DNA of 64,000 nt, from assembly GCA_020002185.1 (NCBI GenBank), contig CM034541.1, forward strand, positions 47,110,058 to 47,174,057. Direction: 5' to 3'. The stretch is from Paraescarpia echinospica. Lineage: Eukaryota > Annelida > Polychaeta > Sabellida > Siboglinidae. Under the pieces are notes generated by a model that ran no database searches, was not told the DNA's origin, and saw nothing but the letters and a program-made list of their open reading frames with translations. Shown here piece after piece: positions 49,185 through 62,744 of the stretch. The position numbers and the translations under genes were made by a program. The stretch's first letter is position 1. Each line of letters opens with the position of its first letter.

Positions 49185-49864
49185 GTTAGTTTGGGCAGCA
49201 ATGCACTACGGTAGAGTGGTCTAATCTTTGTTACTGCTGTCAGATCTGTGTTTGTACGTTGTAGTTGTGTGATACCATATGGTATTTACCAACAGATCCC
49301 CCCCAAAAAAAAAAATCTCCCGCATAGCGCGGTAGAGCGACGGCAGTGCGTTACGCCCAGCATCGCTCTTGTCAGTCGATGATAAGAGCACCAGGTCACG
49401 CCCGCCACAGCGCCTCAGGGTCAGAGGTCAGCAGATCTCGTGAACTCACGCCACTGCCGATGACACCGGGTCATCTGTCAGACAACGTAACTCACTGACT
49501 GTGTCCAACGGACCAGTGTTAGTCCTACACTCTCTCCGCCCGTGCTCAAATGAAAGGTCGACAATGCGTAATTGTTGCGAAATGATATGCGAAATAATAA
49601 TGAAATATGGCGCGACAGACAAGTTGTGTGAAGTCCGTGTGAGGGCGCTGTAAAAACGACTGGCGGGTTACAAATGCGAACACCAAAATATTAACATACG
49701 TCACCCCGGTTATTAGTCCGACCTACTATGTGATAGTGAATGCATTTCCGAAGGTGCTGATGTAAATGTGAAAGTCAAATATGTACCTGTCGCTGTAATG
49801 CAATAATTATTATCAAACAACATCAAACTTGATAGCAGGCGACATACTTTCTTCACATGACATG
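49185..49864. other. no recognisable gene
   Basis: Contains a 14-bp palindrome ataccatatggtat near 49272 and a weakly tRNA-like segment at about 49323-49400 (agcgcggtagagcgacgg). Neither is enough for a call. Confidence 0.35.
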
Positions 49865-50092
49865 AAAACAGCTGAACTTGCATAATCCCACTTTATTTGT
49901 GGAAACTAGTGATAGTGAACTTTGAATGATGCTTCATAAAGCCTTGACTAGTTGTTGTCAGTTGTTCTTCTATAACACGAGTGGGCACAGCAATACATGG
50001 CTATTTCTGGCAACATTGACGTGCGTTGCATAACGATGCATTTTAAAAGAGCTTGGGGCATGTGATTTTTACTAAACACTCCGACAAACACA
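49865..50092 (-). repeat. second copy of the 48.9-49.1 kb repeat
   Basis: Aligns with about 48880-49110: gaacttgcataat, tggaaact, ggcaac/gtcagcattgacg, gttgcata, cattttaaaag and gcatgtgat occur in the same order. Overall divergence is large. Confidence 0.7.
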
Positions 50093-50102
50093 AGTGGAAA
50101 TG

Positions 50103-50242
50103 TACGTGTGTGTGTGTGCGCGCGCGCGCGCATGCGTGCGTGCGTGCGTGCGTGCATGCGTGAGAGAGTGAGAGATAACGAGAAAGCGATCACGTGTGCG
50201 TGATTGTGTGCATGCGTGTGTGGGGTGTGTGTGTGTGTGCAT
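50103..50242. repeat. GT/GC-rich simple repeats
   Basis: gtgtgt, gcgcgc, gtgcgtgc and a second gtgtgt run at 50215-50242. Confidence 0.93.
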
Positions 50243-51085
50243 ATTCTAAGTATATATTATGATGTCTCAATTGTTTTTACTTCGGATGACGTCATACACA
50301 TATCCGGTGTAACTTTAAGTAGTTACACAACGCCGGAAGTCTCTTATTCCGATATCACCCTTCTGTCGTCTGTCAGAACACTCCTCGGGTATTCACCTGT
50401 ACGATGTTTGCGCAAATGTTGTCTTGATCATCAGACCCTATATAAACTCTATGTCACTGTCATCGCTTGTCGCGTTGCCTTGTCAAGCGACGGTCGCCAG
50501 ACGTGTCAACATCAAAGTTACTGTCTCACTAGCTCCTGACTTGAGTACGTGATACATCACGTGTGACCCGTATGCGCGTGTGGTGAAATCGTTCGCTGTT
50601 CTGCATCGGCGATTAGGTGACCCTATTATATTGATTGAACAAGGCAGTTTTGTTGAACGACACGTGTGTTATATTTAATGAATGTGCGCAGAATCAATTA
50701 TAGTGAACGATTATGGTACCAAACTGATAACGTCTGATAACGTCAAAATAAGAAAGAAAAACATTTTCCAAGGTGAAGTATTAACGTTGCGAACGCTTGC
50801 ATACGTAAACATCTAAGAGAAAGCGCGGTAGAACAGTTGTTAGCACCTCCACATTGAATGCCAGAGGACTCGGCTCAATATCCAGACAACTTCAGGCAGG
50901 GGTACGTTTGGTGTAAAAACCTAGCTCTCAACTTTAGGAACTGCGAATTCCTCGTGATTCGGGGGATAACATTAATGTGGGTGCCTTATTGTTAACTATA
51001 GGGATGTAAAAGGGTCACACGTCAAGAGTTGAATGAAACTACTATAACCAATTAGTCAATGCATACATACAAGCATACGTATGAC
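50243..51085. other. no recognisable gene; weak tRNA-like segment
   Basis: 50824-50890 (gcgcggtagaacagttgtta ... ctcggctcaatatcc) has A- and B-box-like words and could be an old SINE head. Nothing else recognised. Confidence 0.35.
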
Positions 51086-51280
51086 TTGCGCACACACGAA
51101 CACAGACACACGCACACACACGCACACGCACAGGCATACGCACACGCACACACCCGCAGACCCACCGGCACACAGGCGGACACGCATTCACGCGCGCTCG
51201 CGCGCACACACACACACATACACACACACGCACACACACACACACGCACGCACGCACACAAACACAAACACAAACACACC
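51086..51280. repeat. CA-rich array
   Basis: Imperfect cacaca/cacg array, ending in acaaacaca words. Confidence 0.95.
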
Positions 51281-52010
51281 TATGTAAGAAAAGAAACAGA
51301 AATAATATTTTTTCAAAGAAATCTGTTTAGCTGTTTTTCAGGAAACAACCCGCGAAGAAATAAAATTCCTCGCATTTCAACAATACATTGCAATTAGTAA
51401 TAAATAACAGTAAGACGGACAAAACCACAAGTTCAGCAACCGCCCTCAGCCATCGCACTCGGCAGAACTTCGTTGCTCCGTGTGTGCGTCTACGCAATAT
51501 CTTATCAAGATCTGCCTGATCCCAACCACTGCAGCGGGACCGGTTCAATCACATGGGAATTCGCGTGGGACCCAGCAACATAGTACAACGTACGTTCGGG
51601 AACCTCCCAAAGTGAACCACGCGTACCCCAAAATGTAGTCTGGCAATGTCCGGGGATGTAGACTCCCTTTTTCCGCGTGCGGTTTGCACCTGCGAAGGCG
51701 TTGTTTGTTGTTGCTATAACGACGGAGTAGGACCAACGCGACGACGCGATCCTGTGGCTGCATACCCGACCGACCCGCTGTTCCTGCAGCCGATATAGCC
51801 TTCGCAGTTCCAGATAATTATTATACACCTAAAAAGCATTACGGTAATGTTCTCAACCTACGTTCAAAACATAGTTTTAGACAATTATTATACACTTTGC
51901 AAACATGATTACGTCGAAACGCTATAGCGACTAACTTCAAAAAAGAGTTTTGCACGAAGTAATTATTTTTGAATTCTTTCAAATAAATAGCAATAATGAA
52001 AGTTATATAT
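51281..52010. other. no recognisable gene
   Basis: Frames at 51505-51828 (minus) overlap in two phases; no domain recognised. Confidence 0.4.
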
Positions 52011-52039
52011 ACACTTATATATATATATATATATATAAA

Positions 52040-52091
<52 letters not shown>
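52011..52091. repeat. (TA)n then (GT)n
   Basis: tatata to 52036, then a pure GT run at about 52042-52090. Confidence 0.97.
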
Positions 52092-52093
<2 letters not shown>

Positions 52094-52970
52094 GGGCGTT
52101 CAACATCCAATAATGGTTATATATTATGGATCATAACAATATCAAACACACTTTCTTCGTGATTGGTATGTACACAATTATACATATTACTACAACTTTC
52201 GTGTTGTGAAACTTGGTTGAAAACACTCCCCTAATTAGCTCCGCTAATATTTGTTGAAAACACTAATAATTACTGCAGTATTTTGAACGGGAAGGCGTTT
52301 TTAACGTTTCAAATACACCAGCCAAGGCCGTCTTGATTAGGTTAGAGCAAGCTTTAAACAACTGTTTCTATGTGTCGTACTACCGGGGCGATATAGCTAC
52401 TCACTGATTGCGCAACATTTCATTCGCAGAAAACGAATAAAGTGAAAAGGCCTACTGTTTTTTAGATGCTACCCTTTACTAATGGTTTGTATCAAATCTT
52501 TGGCATCGTGTTAAGATTGATTTTGCACATGGAAGTGGTAAGATTGATTTTGTACTTGGCATGCTTACCTGTTTAAGATCAGCATCCATTATAGCGCATA
52601 TACAAATTCCTATTCACTGATTGACAGGTTAAGAACTTTTATATAACAGTATTGTTTGATGATTTGGTAATGGTGACCATCGATAATGTTGGTTTTCGTG
52701 AGAAATTTTTTTTCAAACTGACGGAACCCAGCTGTAGTTGAATAACACGATAAACAACATAAAAACTTAAAAACACAGAACAGAACCAGAAAATATATAA
52801 TTATATGGACCAACAGAGTGAGTTTCTTCGAATATTTTACCTTGCACTCCGTTTAGAATCAAGAACGTTTACCGTCAAACCAAACCACCAAACAGCAACA
52901 GTAATGTTACATTAGTTAATACCAGCAAAAATGCCCGTCAGATGAGTCTATAAAATAATGCATAACCTAT
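52092..52970. other. no recognisable gene
   Basis: AT-rich unique sequence. Confidence 0.4.
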
Positions 52971-53342
52971 ATGATAAACAAATCCGCAACAAACCTCCTT
53001 AAATGGGAGGATGTGGCATTACGATCCGGTAACAGAGGACACTCCCTCAAACTATTCAACCAAAGAGCAAAACTAACCATAAGAAAAAATGCATTCCCGC
53101 TTAGAGTAGCTGAACCATGGAACAGTTTACCTGATTCGGCAATACAAGCTAGATCAAAAAATTCACTTATAAACCGCCTTGACAAATTCTGGTCAACCCA
53201 GGAGATACTGTACAAATATGAAGCCCCATTAGCGTTAAATATTGGGACTGGAAACCACAAACTTTTAATAGTCGAAGAAGACGATCTGATCATTGAGGAA
53301 CCGAGAGGATCCTGCGATCAGAACAGTCCCAAAGTATTCTAA
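52971..53342 (+). pseudogene. LINE ORF2 C-terminal fragment, plus strand
   Basis: A 123-codon frame containing RGHSLKLFNQRAKLTIRKN, FPLRVAEPWNSLPDSAIQAR and INRLDKFWSTQEILYKYEAP. This is the C-terminal block of jockey/CR1-type LINE ORF2, after the reverse transcriptase. No polymerase motif lies upstream, so it is the 3' remnant of a 5'-truncated insertion (usual for LINEs). The stop at 53340-53342 may be the original one. No tail or poly-A was recognised after it. Confidence 0.85.
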
Positions 53343-54049
53343 AGTAGGTTACAAAAACAGCATAACGCGCTCGCGGATACTCATTGTTTGTTCGAAGTGA
53401 CGAAGATCGGAGATAATTTGAAGGTCACGTACATCAAAAGGTCCTAGTCGATATAATGTAGACTTGTCAAATAATATTCGTATTGTTATGCTACTGGCAT
53501 GAGGGTAGGCATATTAAGTATGTTGTGTCAGCGTCTACTTCATGTTGCCAAGTCCATGACGCAGGGGCCATTTTCCAGAAGTATTTACTGCGCGCGCGTC
53601 GTTCGTGCGATTGTGAATTTACGTTTTACGTATTACGCGCTCATTACGTTTTACGTTCCGCACAATTGATTTACCCTATAAAAGATGAGAATATTCACAT
53701 ATTTTGAAAATGTATTGGTGTAATGTCCTATTCTAGGGATCGTAGATTAAAGCATGAAAGTTTGGCGCTCGAGGTTCACGGTAACGTACCTGCTCAGAGG
53801 TTCTGAGCGAGAATATGTGAATGACTCTGAGGCGAGTAGACGCCAGATCGTCGAGGTGATCGCTGTGACAGATACTTGCAACATATGAGTACTTTGTTGT
53901 CATACTGGAAGCTACACTTCACTCTGTTATTGCCATAACGCGCAGTTCGCAAATGTTATGTTACGAAAACAGTTTGTATGTTACTGTGTTTACTTACTTA
54001 ACTGCAAGTTTCTCTCTTTTTTCTCTATTGCTCTCTTTGCACTCCCTAG
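53343..54049. other. no recognisable gene
   Basis: Unique sequence; nothing recognised. Confidence 0.4.
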
Positions 54050-54385
54050 CAAACGACGATGACTTCAGTAATGGCTGTTTCCTCTCTATGTTGTGATCGT
54101 TCGTGTGAGATTTGATCTATTTGTGCGGTGAAGCCTTTGTTGCACACGTCACAAAACATGAAAGCGGATCAGTGATTGTCTGAAAGGTTGCGACGACGTG
54201 CATTGTCATGTTGATAAATATACCATCAGTTGTTCTTTAAATGCGGGTTACCCTCTGATGTATAGCTTGCCTCCATTGTCGACTGTCTTAAGCATGGTTT
54301 TCAAGGTGTTGACAGGAATATTCAAGATATTGAGGTGTCTGTTTAGGCTATCTTTGTATACAGCGTAATCGCTGACGGTGGTAGC
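54050..54385 (-). pseudogene. LINE ORF2 C-terminus with C2H2 finger, decayed, minus strand
   Basis: From 54385 leftward: RYKDSLNRHLNILNIPVNT, then in a shifted frame LENHA, a stop, DSRQWRQAIHQRV (the W-x-x-x-A-x-D-R-x-x-W-R block), and near 54080-54150 FMFCDVCNKGFTAQI followed by SHERSQH, a C2H2 zinc finger. This R-Y-K-D ... D-R-x-W-R ... zinc-finger order ends many invertebrate endonuclease/reverse-transcriptase proteins. It has stops and at least one frameshift. The polymerase itself is not recognisable upstream. Confidence 0.7.
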
Positions 54386-56660
54386 GTTTCAACTAATCCC
54401 TAAATCTGTACTAGAATTCGTGTTTAGGCGTCAAGACTGCATCAGCATCGAGACCCTCTGGACCAGGGAAATGTTAATCTAGTATAGCACCTCATCCGAA
54501 CATGCTGCGCCTAACTGTTTTCACCACTGTAGAGAGCGAGTTTCTTCTGCTATAGTTCTAGCAAAAGGTGTTATCATGTAATTTTGTTTGATCCCATGTT
54601 TTATGGTTGTGATTACCAATCAAATGCACTGTATTCATTTAGGTTTAAAAACAATTTTACAGAGATTTGTTCTCCGTCGTGGTTCTCTAATAGAGACATG
54701 TACTGTTGAAGTATTCTTGTTGTGTTGGTGCAAAACTTAATATCTTCCCACGCAGTACTCCCGTCTTAGCAGTGGTTTCCCATATTCCCGCGAGCTTAAT
54801 ATTTCTCCGTCTGTGCTCTATGGGAGTCTACCTGCCGGCATTCTAATCCCTTCATCTTGCCACATCTCCAGTCTTCGTAGTTCGTCCCAATCGTTACGTA
54901 GCAGTGCATGCTGATCTCTTCCGTCAGGGCAACCTTTTATCCACCCTATCTGCACCTGTAATTGTCCCCACCTGTCACGGATTAGCGAGGTCTCCGTACA
55001 CTAGATGGCTCAGTCTAGTAGGGTTCTTATATATCAAGGTCAACCCACGTTAACGATTCCCACCACGCTTTACGACTTGACTAGCCATTCTCTTTGCAGC
55101 AGGGCAACCTGTCTCGTTCAACCCTGGACCTGTCCCAGTCCTTCGCCGGCGCCCACAAATGCGTACAACAGACGTTTATATAAGCATACCTAATTACACA
55201 TCATATGACAGGTTTCCATCATTTCTATTGGCTAATGCAATATACAATTCAAACTAGGCATTGTGGAACACCCTCTAAGATTACAGTGAAACCACATGCT
55301 TGCCTAGAAACGCTAGCAACAGAATACTACGTCCCACTGAGCGCATTTGCAACCGAGTTGCTGTAATTACGTAACTAAGGCGGTTGGTCAACAATATGTC
55401 TACCTACTGGCTTGACCTTCCTCATTTCCCAAATTAAACCTCAGGAAAGTAGATTTTAATATCCAGAAATAGCAGAAATGCTACACCACCCAAAGACGAA
55501 ACCTTGGATTAAAACACGTATTATTTTCTCATTAAGAAGAGAAGAAGAGAAGCTGATTTGCAAGATAAGATAAGTTGTGTAGTGTCCAGTGATGTTTGGT
55601 GCAGTTGTACGTCTACGGTCAGAGAATGACGGGGTTTCAGTCTTTGTTAATAATCAAGGAGCCTTCGTATTCGTGCTATCAGCAGTGTCACTAAGGTCCG
55701 GCCTCTCTGAAATACGTCACACAGAGCGTCGCCTAAAGGACTGGATGTTTGTGTGTTCGAGAACGATTCATCGAGACTGACTCACACGGTGGAGAGATGA
55801 CCTGTGCGTGTTGCCACAAAACGCTACAACGAGATAGACTGAACCGATTATCTCCTCTACAATAACTTTTCGTGCCTCCGATGCTCGATCTGATTACTCA
55901 AACCTCAGTCATTAAAAACTGTCGATGTCGATACACGACTGCGAACAAACGCGGTTTTACACTACACAGAAGTCTATGTTCGGGACTGGACGATCTGCAG
56001 GATTGATCGGATCTTCGTTCTCGTTGCACCGCCGCCGTCGTGAATGTTCTGTCGTCTCCGCTGAGAGGGTGAGGGGCGACTGCAGTGGAGAAGACACTGG
56101 TATCGCTGACAAACATCTTGTCGTCACATCACCTCCGCCTCGCCCGGCTGCATGCGGACAGAGGGGCGCGCACGCAAGGCCGATAAAGTCAGCAGCGGCG
56201 GAATGCGTGGTTGATAGTGTGCGCCGGGCCAAGCGTGACGCGCAGAAAGACGCGGCGTGTAGAAGCGACAGGGACACCTGACGCAGCAGACGTTGACGGG
56301 AGACATATTGTTAGTGTCGCGATACGAGACGGTTCTCGCTGTCTGCCCGTAAATGAGTCATTTCTCGCAAAAAATCCGTCTCTAGGTCGTGTTTGCGTGA
56401 AGCGTTCGAAGGCGCGCTGGTCTAGGAGGCGCGGTTTATCGCACGCGACAGGGGCTCGGCTGGCCTCCGGCTCGCTCGTCTGGGGCACTCGGGGTGTAGT
56501 AGGGCGTGGATGGCGTTCAAGGATGGGATGAGAGATGGGATGGGTGAAAGCATAGAAAGAGAACATGATTAACTGTGGATTGTCAGGATTCAACATAATC
56601 TAGAGTTATTGATGATTATTGCGTTTAAACATCTAACAGATCTAGACATATGACCAACAG
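54386..56660. other. no recognisable gene
   Basis: 54400-55200 could hold more of the decayed LINE but I recognise no motif. 55900-56520 is GC- and CpG-richer than its surroundings, with overlapping frames on both strands and no known domain. Confidence 0.4.
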
Positions 56661-56779
56661 AGGGAGGGAGGGAGGGAGGGAGGGAGGGAGGGAGGGAGGG
56701 AGGGAGGGAGGGAGGGAGGGAGGGAGGGAGGGAGGGAGGGAGGGAGGGAGGGAGGGAGGGAGGGAGGGAGGGAGGGAGG

Positions 56780-56831
<52 letters not shown>
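56661..56831. repeat. compound microsatellite (GGGA)n then (GGCA)n
   Basis: About 30 GGGA units to 56782, then about 12 GGCA units to 56831, changing by one base. Confidence 0.98.
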
Positions 56832-59606
56832 TGGCGAATGAATACGGGAAGTACGTAGAAAAACGGAGGGATGAAATAACAACGGAGTGAGCAGGTTGGA
56901 CGATAATCGAGTGATTTACACCGATGGCAGATTATTAGGAACTCGAGAATGGCAGTACTGGAAAAGAAGCGAAAGGAAGTAAACAGGAAGGTGAACGTGC
57001 TACTGGAGCAATCACAGCTGACGCAGCCCGGGTTGGCGCATAACGTTCCAACCAACTGGCAACGTGTGACTTGATCCCAATCCAGAGAGGAAACACACCC
57101 CGACGGAATGAGGGAATTAGCAGTGAATTAGTGAGTGCAGAGGGGGGAAATAACAACATGGGATAGCGTTACTGTCGGCGTAGACGCCGATGTGTTGGAC
57201 ATGGTTGTGTATTCGGTAATTTAAAGTAATATGTAAGTTTGACTGATATGTTTGTTTGTCCTTGGCAGACAGCGGTATCTTAAGGTGGTCACGTGTAGTT
57301 GCGAGATTAAGAACAACACAAAAGTTCTGATTCTGGTTTAAGGCATCGGCAGACGGCAGTAGTTATCAAAGTAAAGTCAAACGAATTATACGAGATGTTG
57401 CGAAATGAGACAGAAATCGGATGAACATCTTTGTATAACTAACACAATCATCCCATTCAACTGTTGGTCATAGCCAATCGTAGAAGTGAAGAAAACGTGA
57501 TATCGTCAAATGGTGAAACGAGATAGGACGATTCTATTATAAATGTGACAGTGGACATAGCGCTGAATGGACAGAGGCTAAGAGAAAAACACATGTTATG
57601 TTGGATCAACAATATATCTATAGTCACCATGGAAACGAACATCAACTTCACAAAGAGTTGTTAAAACAGAATTGTACAAGACCCATACAGATCGGCAAAA
57701 GTTGAGTTCTAGCCACATTGACAGTTCTACTGTCACTTGAATGCCTAACTGGCTGGTGGAGAGTGAAAGGTTTAGTTATGAAGGTGTCACGTGGTTTCAC
57801 CTATGCAAGATTGGCTAATCACGCAGCACCGATGATTTGTGGATTCTACGAACGGTCAGTTTGTGTCCACTCCCTGACCGTATTCTCCTTTCGTGTGATT
57901 AACAACACGGCCCGCATCATAACATTTACATTTAGCTTTGTCACACAGTCTACTACCACAACGATAACAATAGCCGATAACTAACCGTGAGACAATACTG
58001 CCAAGATCAACGGATTGTATGGAATGTCGCAAAACGTGTTCTAGTTAAACTTTTGTTGCAAATATTGTAGTACCATCAGCCCATCACTGGTTTTACACAC
58101 ATACACACACATATAATTCATATCGGTACTTTGTACATTAAGTTATGTTAAACATTTGTGTTACTTTAACATGAGCCTCGTATTCTGTTTACGTCATTTT
58201 CAATAACAACAGTAACATTACACTAAAAAGCTGCACAATTTTGTAAAAGAAAACATGGAATAATCGATAAAAACATGGATATAATTGAATAAAAATTAGT
58301 AAGCTTATTAGGTCAATTCGGGTACAAGTTTGTGGACTGATTGATCAAAACACCAATAGATGTAGCAATCATTGCGAAAGATAAGTAAGATGAAAAACAT
58401 GGAACACTCAACTACAAGAAGTCTTTGTTCCGAAATATCTCCTTCCATTTCGTGTTTACACGACAACAATATGACATGTTTCAACTAATGTAGTGTCCAT
58501 TTCTATAAATTATACAACTGATTCGCAAATGTCGTTTATATCTTTGGGACCACTTTATCTTAGTTTTTTTTTCTTCGGAAAAATACAAAAGGTCGCCTGC
58601 ATAATTTGAAATGCACCTTTTGCGAGTGTTTACGTAGAATTATTTAAAATGCACCATTTGCGAATGTTTCGAGTGTCTGCGAATCCTGATCATTAACTCA
58701 TGGCTCCACTCCCGAAAATGTATGATTATATACATTAAGACATGACAGTACGGTGGCATGTTTTCCACAAGTTTTGTAAAATGTACCGACCGACGGCCTC
58801 TCGGTGACGTAGAGGAACGTGTATGAGACAGCGCATTCTTGCTGCGGCGTGTGGTCGGTGCGTAAGCGGACGGTACGTCATCGAGTTTCACAAACAGTCT
58901 TGAAACTGTCGTTCCACCGTTATTAATAACCACGTAACCACGACCGAGACGCGCTGAGTGGGACTTGCAAGTGGGTCCGATTTCCCGGCGTGTCCCGTTA
59001 CGATTGACGAAGTGATACAGACAAATGTCCCGGTCCTGGAGCAGTGCGGTCAGCGGAGACGAATCCTGATTCCTGAATATTGCCTATCAATTGCATTCAG
59101 CGTGGATATTGCGTATCAATGAATGCGGACCGGCTGACGGCATCTGTCATAAGGTCTCGGCAGTGACACTTTGTCAACATATCGGTTACAACAAGCGGGA
59201 CGACGACGCTTCTACAACGGGGCGTTAATCCGACAATTCCAAACGAACGTATTATTGTTATTATTATCGCATTTCGGCGTTTCGATGAATGTCAACGTTT
59301 AATATACTATTTACCTGTGTAGTAGTCAGACAGAATTACACATACCAGGCCGAAGTGATTCAAGTGAAGGGTAGACAATGAAGAAAGAAATATAGGACAA
59401 CATGGAAATGTGACTGAATAGAAGTTTCATCGGAACACAGTTCGACCATTGTTATCATAAACTGTCAATCTTGACAGTCAAAGTGTGTCATAATAGATCA
59501 TCTGTGAATACTGACAGTCAAAGTGTGTCTTAATAGATCATCATTTCTAAATATAATTCTACTGTTAACATCTGTTTACGTAGTCGTAGATGAAGTTTAT
59601 TGTTCA
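56832..59606. other. unannotated unique sequence
   Basis: No coding domain, RNA gene or element end recognised. A 19-bp phrase (gtcaaagtgtgtc...aatagatcatc) occurs twice, 59477-59500 and 59517-59541. Confidence 0.4.
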
Positions 59607-59648
59607 ACAGGGGCAGTCTAGTAAGAGGACAAGACAGGACGAGTGGAC
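59607..59648. repeat. isolated diverged monomer of the 56-bp satellite
   Basis: caacaggggcagtctagtaa followed by gaggacaagac and gagtgga lines up with cagcagggacagcctaatag, gaggaccagag and gagtgtgga of the array at 60.8-62.0 kb. Confidence 0.6.
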
Positions 59649-60197
<549 letters not shown>

Positions 60198-60807
60198 ACA
60201 AACATATAAACAGATAGAGATAATTGTTTATTTTTCCAATTATACCACATGGCATCACAATAACAACGATAATAATAAACATTATGGTATAACAATAACA
60301 ATGGAAACATTAAATTGGATGTCATATTAAATGTACAATTTATATTTGTCAGACTCCTATTAAGACTAAAAAGGTTGTTCTCATAGGAGCCCCCTGATAT
60401 ATAATGAGTTTATTCAATATAAATGTCCGTTTGTGTAAATTAATTATTTTACTATAGATAATGTATGTTCCATTTGTGCACCAGAATTCAGCCGATGTCT
60501 GGGTGTGTCTAAATTATGTTTATTTATATGTAAAAGTGATTGATACGCGTAGTGATAAGTGCATAATTTTGTGACATTTGTATATTGGTGATGTGTACAG
60601 CATAATGATACATTTATTCTTGGCTATGTGTACATATATAGCAGTGGATACCTGAGCATACGCTGAGATAACCTTTTATGATGTAATCTTAAGCATAATG
60701 AATATAATCCTTGTAATCAGTGCGTGGAAGCCTTATCACTTGTCTGGTGTATTATCGTTGATGATACGTGGTAAATTATAGTTCTAGCGATGTTTTGCAA
60801 ATTGTAG
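60198..60807. other. no recognisable gene
   Basis: AT-rich unique sequence. Confidence 0.4.
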
Positions 60808-61974
60808 AAACAGCAGGGACAGCCTAATAGGAGGACCAGAGTGGAGTGTGGACTGGGTTATAGATACAGCAGGGACAGCCTAATAGGAGGACCAGAGTGG
60901 AGTGTGGACTGGGTTATAGAGACAGCAGGGACAGCCTAATAGGAAGACCAGAGTGGAGTGTGGACTGGGTTATAGAGACAGCAGAGACAGCCTATCAGGA
61001 GGACCAGAGTGGAGTGTGGACTGGGTTATAGAGACAGCAGAGACAGCCTAATAGGAGGACCAGAGTGGAGTGTGGACTGGGTTATAGAGACAGCAGGGAC
61101 AGCCTAATAGGAGGACCAGAGTGGAGTGTGGACTGAGTTATAGAGACAGCAGGGACAGTTTAATAGGAGGACCAGTGTGGAGTGTGGACTGGGTTATAGA
61201 GACAGCAGGGACAGCCTAATAGGAGGACCAGAGTGGAGTGTGGACTGGGTTATAGAGACAGAAATGAAGGAGGACCAGAGTGGAGTGTGGAATGGCAGTG
61301 GAGGAAGGGAGGGAGGGAGTGGACAGAGACAGTGAGGAAGGAAGGAATAGGAGGACAGGGAGTGGACATGGTGAGACAGGGAAGGAAGGAGGGGGGAGTG
61401 GAGTGGACAAGACATTGGCAGGGACAGCCTAATAGGAGGACCAGAGTGGAGTGTGGACTGGGTTATAGAGACAGCAGAGACAGCCTAACAGGAGGACCAG
61501 AGTGGAGTGTGGACTGGGTTATAGAGACAGCAGGGACAGCCTAATAGGAGGACCAGTGTGGAGTGTGGACTGGTTTATAGAGACAGCAGGGACAGCCTAA
61601 TAGGAGGAGCAGAGTGGAGTGTGGACTGGGTTATAGAGACAGCAGGGACAGCCTAATAGGAGGACCAGAGTGGAGTGTGGAATGGGTTATAGAGACAGCA
61701 GGGACAGCCTAATAGGAGGACCAGAGTGGAGTGTGGACTGGGTTATAGAGACAGCAGAGACAGCCTAACAGGAGGACCAGAGTGGAGTGTGGACTGGCTT
61801 ACAGAGACAGCAGGGACAGCCTAATAGGAGGACCAGAGTGGAGTGTGGACTGGGTTATAGAGACAGCAGGGACAGCCTAGTAGGAGGACCAGGGTGGAGT
61901 GTGGACTGGGTTATAGAGACAGCAGGGACAGCCTAATAGGAGGACCAGAGTGGAGTGTGGACTGGGTTATAGAC
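60808..61974. repeat. 56-bp satellite, about 20 units
   Basis: Unit begins agacagcagggacagcctaa, continues taggaggaccagagtggagt and ends gtggactgggttatag. Units are nearly identical with scattered changes (agcagagaca, ctaacagg, accagtgtgg). The array is interrupted at about 61262-61425 by shortened, ggaa-rich material, after which it resumes. Confidence 0.97.
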
Positions 61975-61984
61975 AGATAGCTAT

Positions 61985-62190
61985 ATAATGTATGTGTGTG
62001 TGTTTATGTATGTATGTATATGTGAATGTATGTATGTATGTATATATGAATATATATATATATATGTATATATATATGTATATATATGTATATACATATA
62101 TATATATACATTCATATATATATACATATATATATATACATATATATACATATATATACATATATATATATATATACATGTATACTGTAT
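61985..62190. repeat. TATG/TA-rich array
   Basis: tgtatgta words, then mixed atatatgt and atatacat runs; partly self-complementary. Confidence 0.95.
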
Positions 62191-62744
62191 ACACATATAT
62201 GCATGCCTACAGTCTCATAGGACGACCATACTTTACAAAATATCAGATGACATTGCGGTTACACAAAATAGATGGTGTACCTTTAAATTACGTTTGCAGG
62301 CAAGGACGATGTGACCTAGACGCTCTCTTGTAAACTGCGATGATAAACTAATAAAGGGTAACAAAAACTGCCCTGACAGTTCAGTGACATCAACGAGCGT
62401 GCTTTTTCCTGTGTGCTCGATTGTAAATATCCCACCTGATGCCATGCTCTCTAGCATGTAACTGCATTGAAGGCGACCCGTAACGACCCACACAGGGGCG
62501 AGACGTGCAAAGGACGTGACCATACTCTAACTGTCTGACACGATCAGTCTACGGAACCGTGGCGGGGTAGGATAGAGTGCGTTCGCACGTGCGTGCGTGT
62601 ATGCGTGTATGTGTGGTTTATGTGTTTGCGTGTGCGGGTGCCTGTGTATGCGTGCGTGCGTGCATGTGTGCGTGTGTGTGTAATCCTGTATCCCGTTTCA
62701 GCACTTATGAAATTGATTCATCTGCATAGAATGGTGGAACTATA
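62191..62744. other. no recognisable gene
   Basis: 62580-62685 is GT/GC-rich simple sequence; the rest is unique. Confidence 0.4.

Noticed and set aside
55925..56596. GC-rich overlapping frames as a host gene or promoter island
   Set aside because: Frames on both strands are open to similar lengths with arginine-rich composition expected from GC-rich DNA; no known domain or promoter motif seen.
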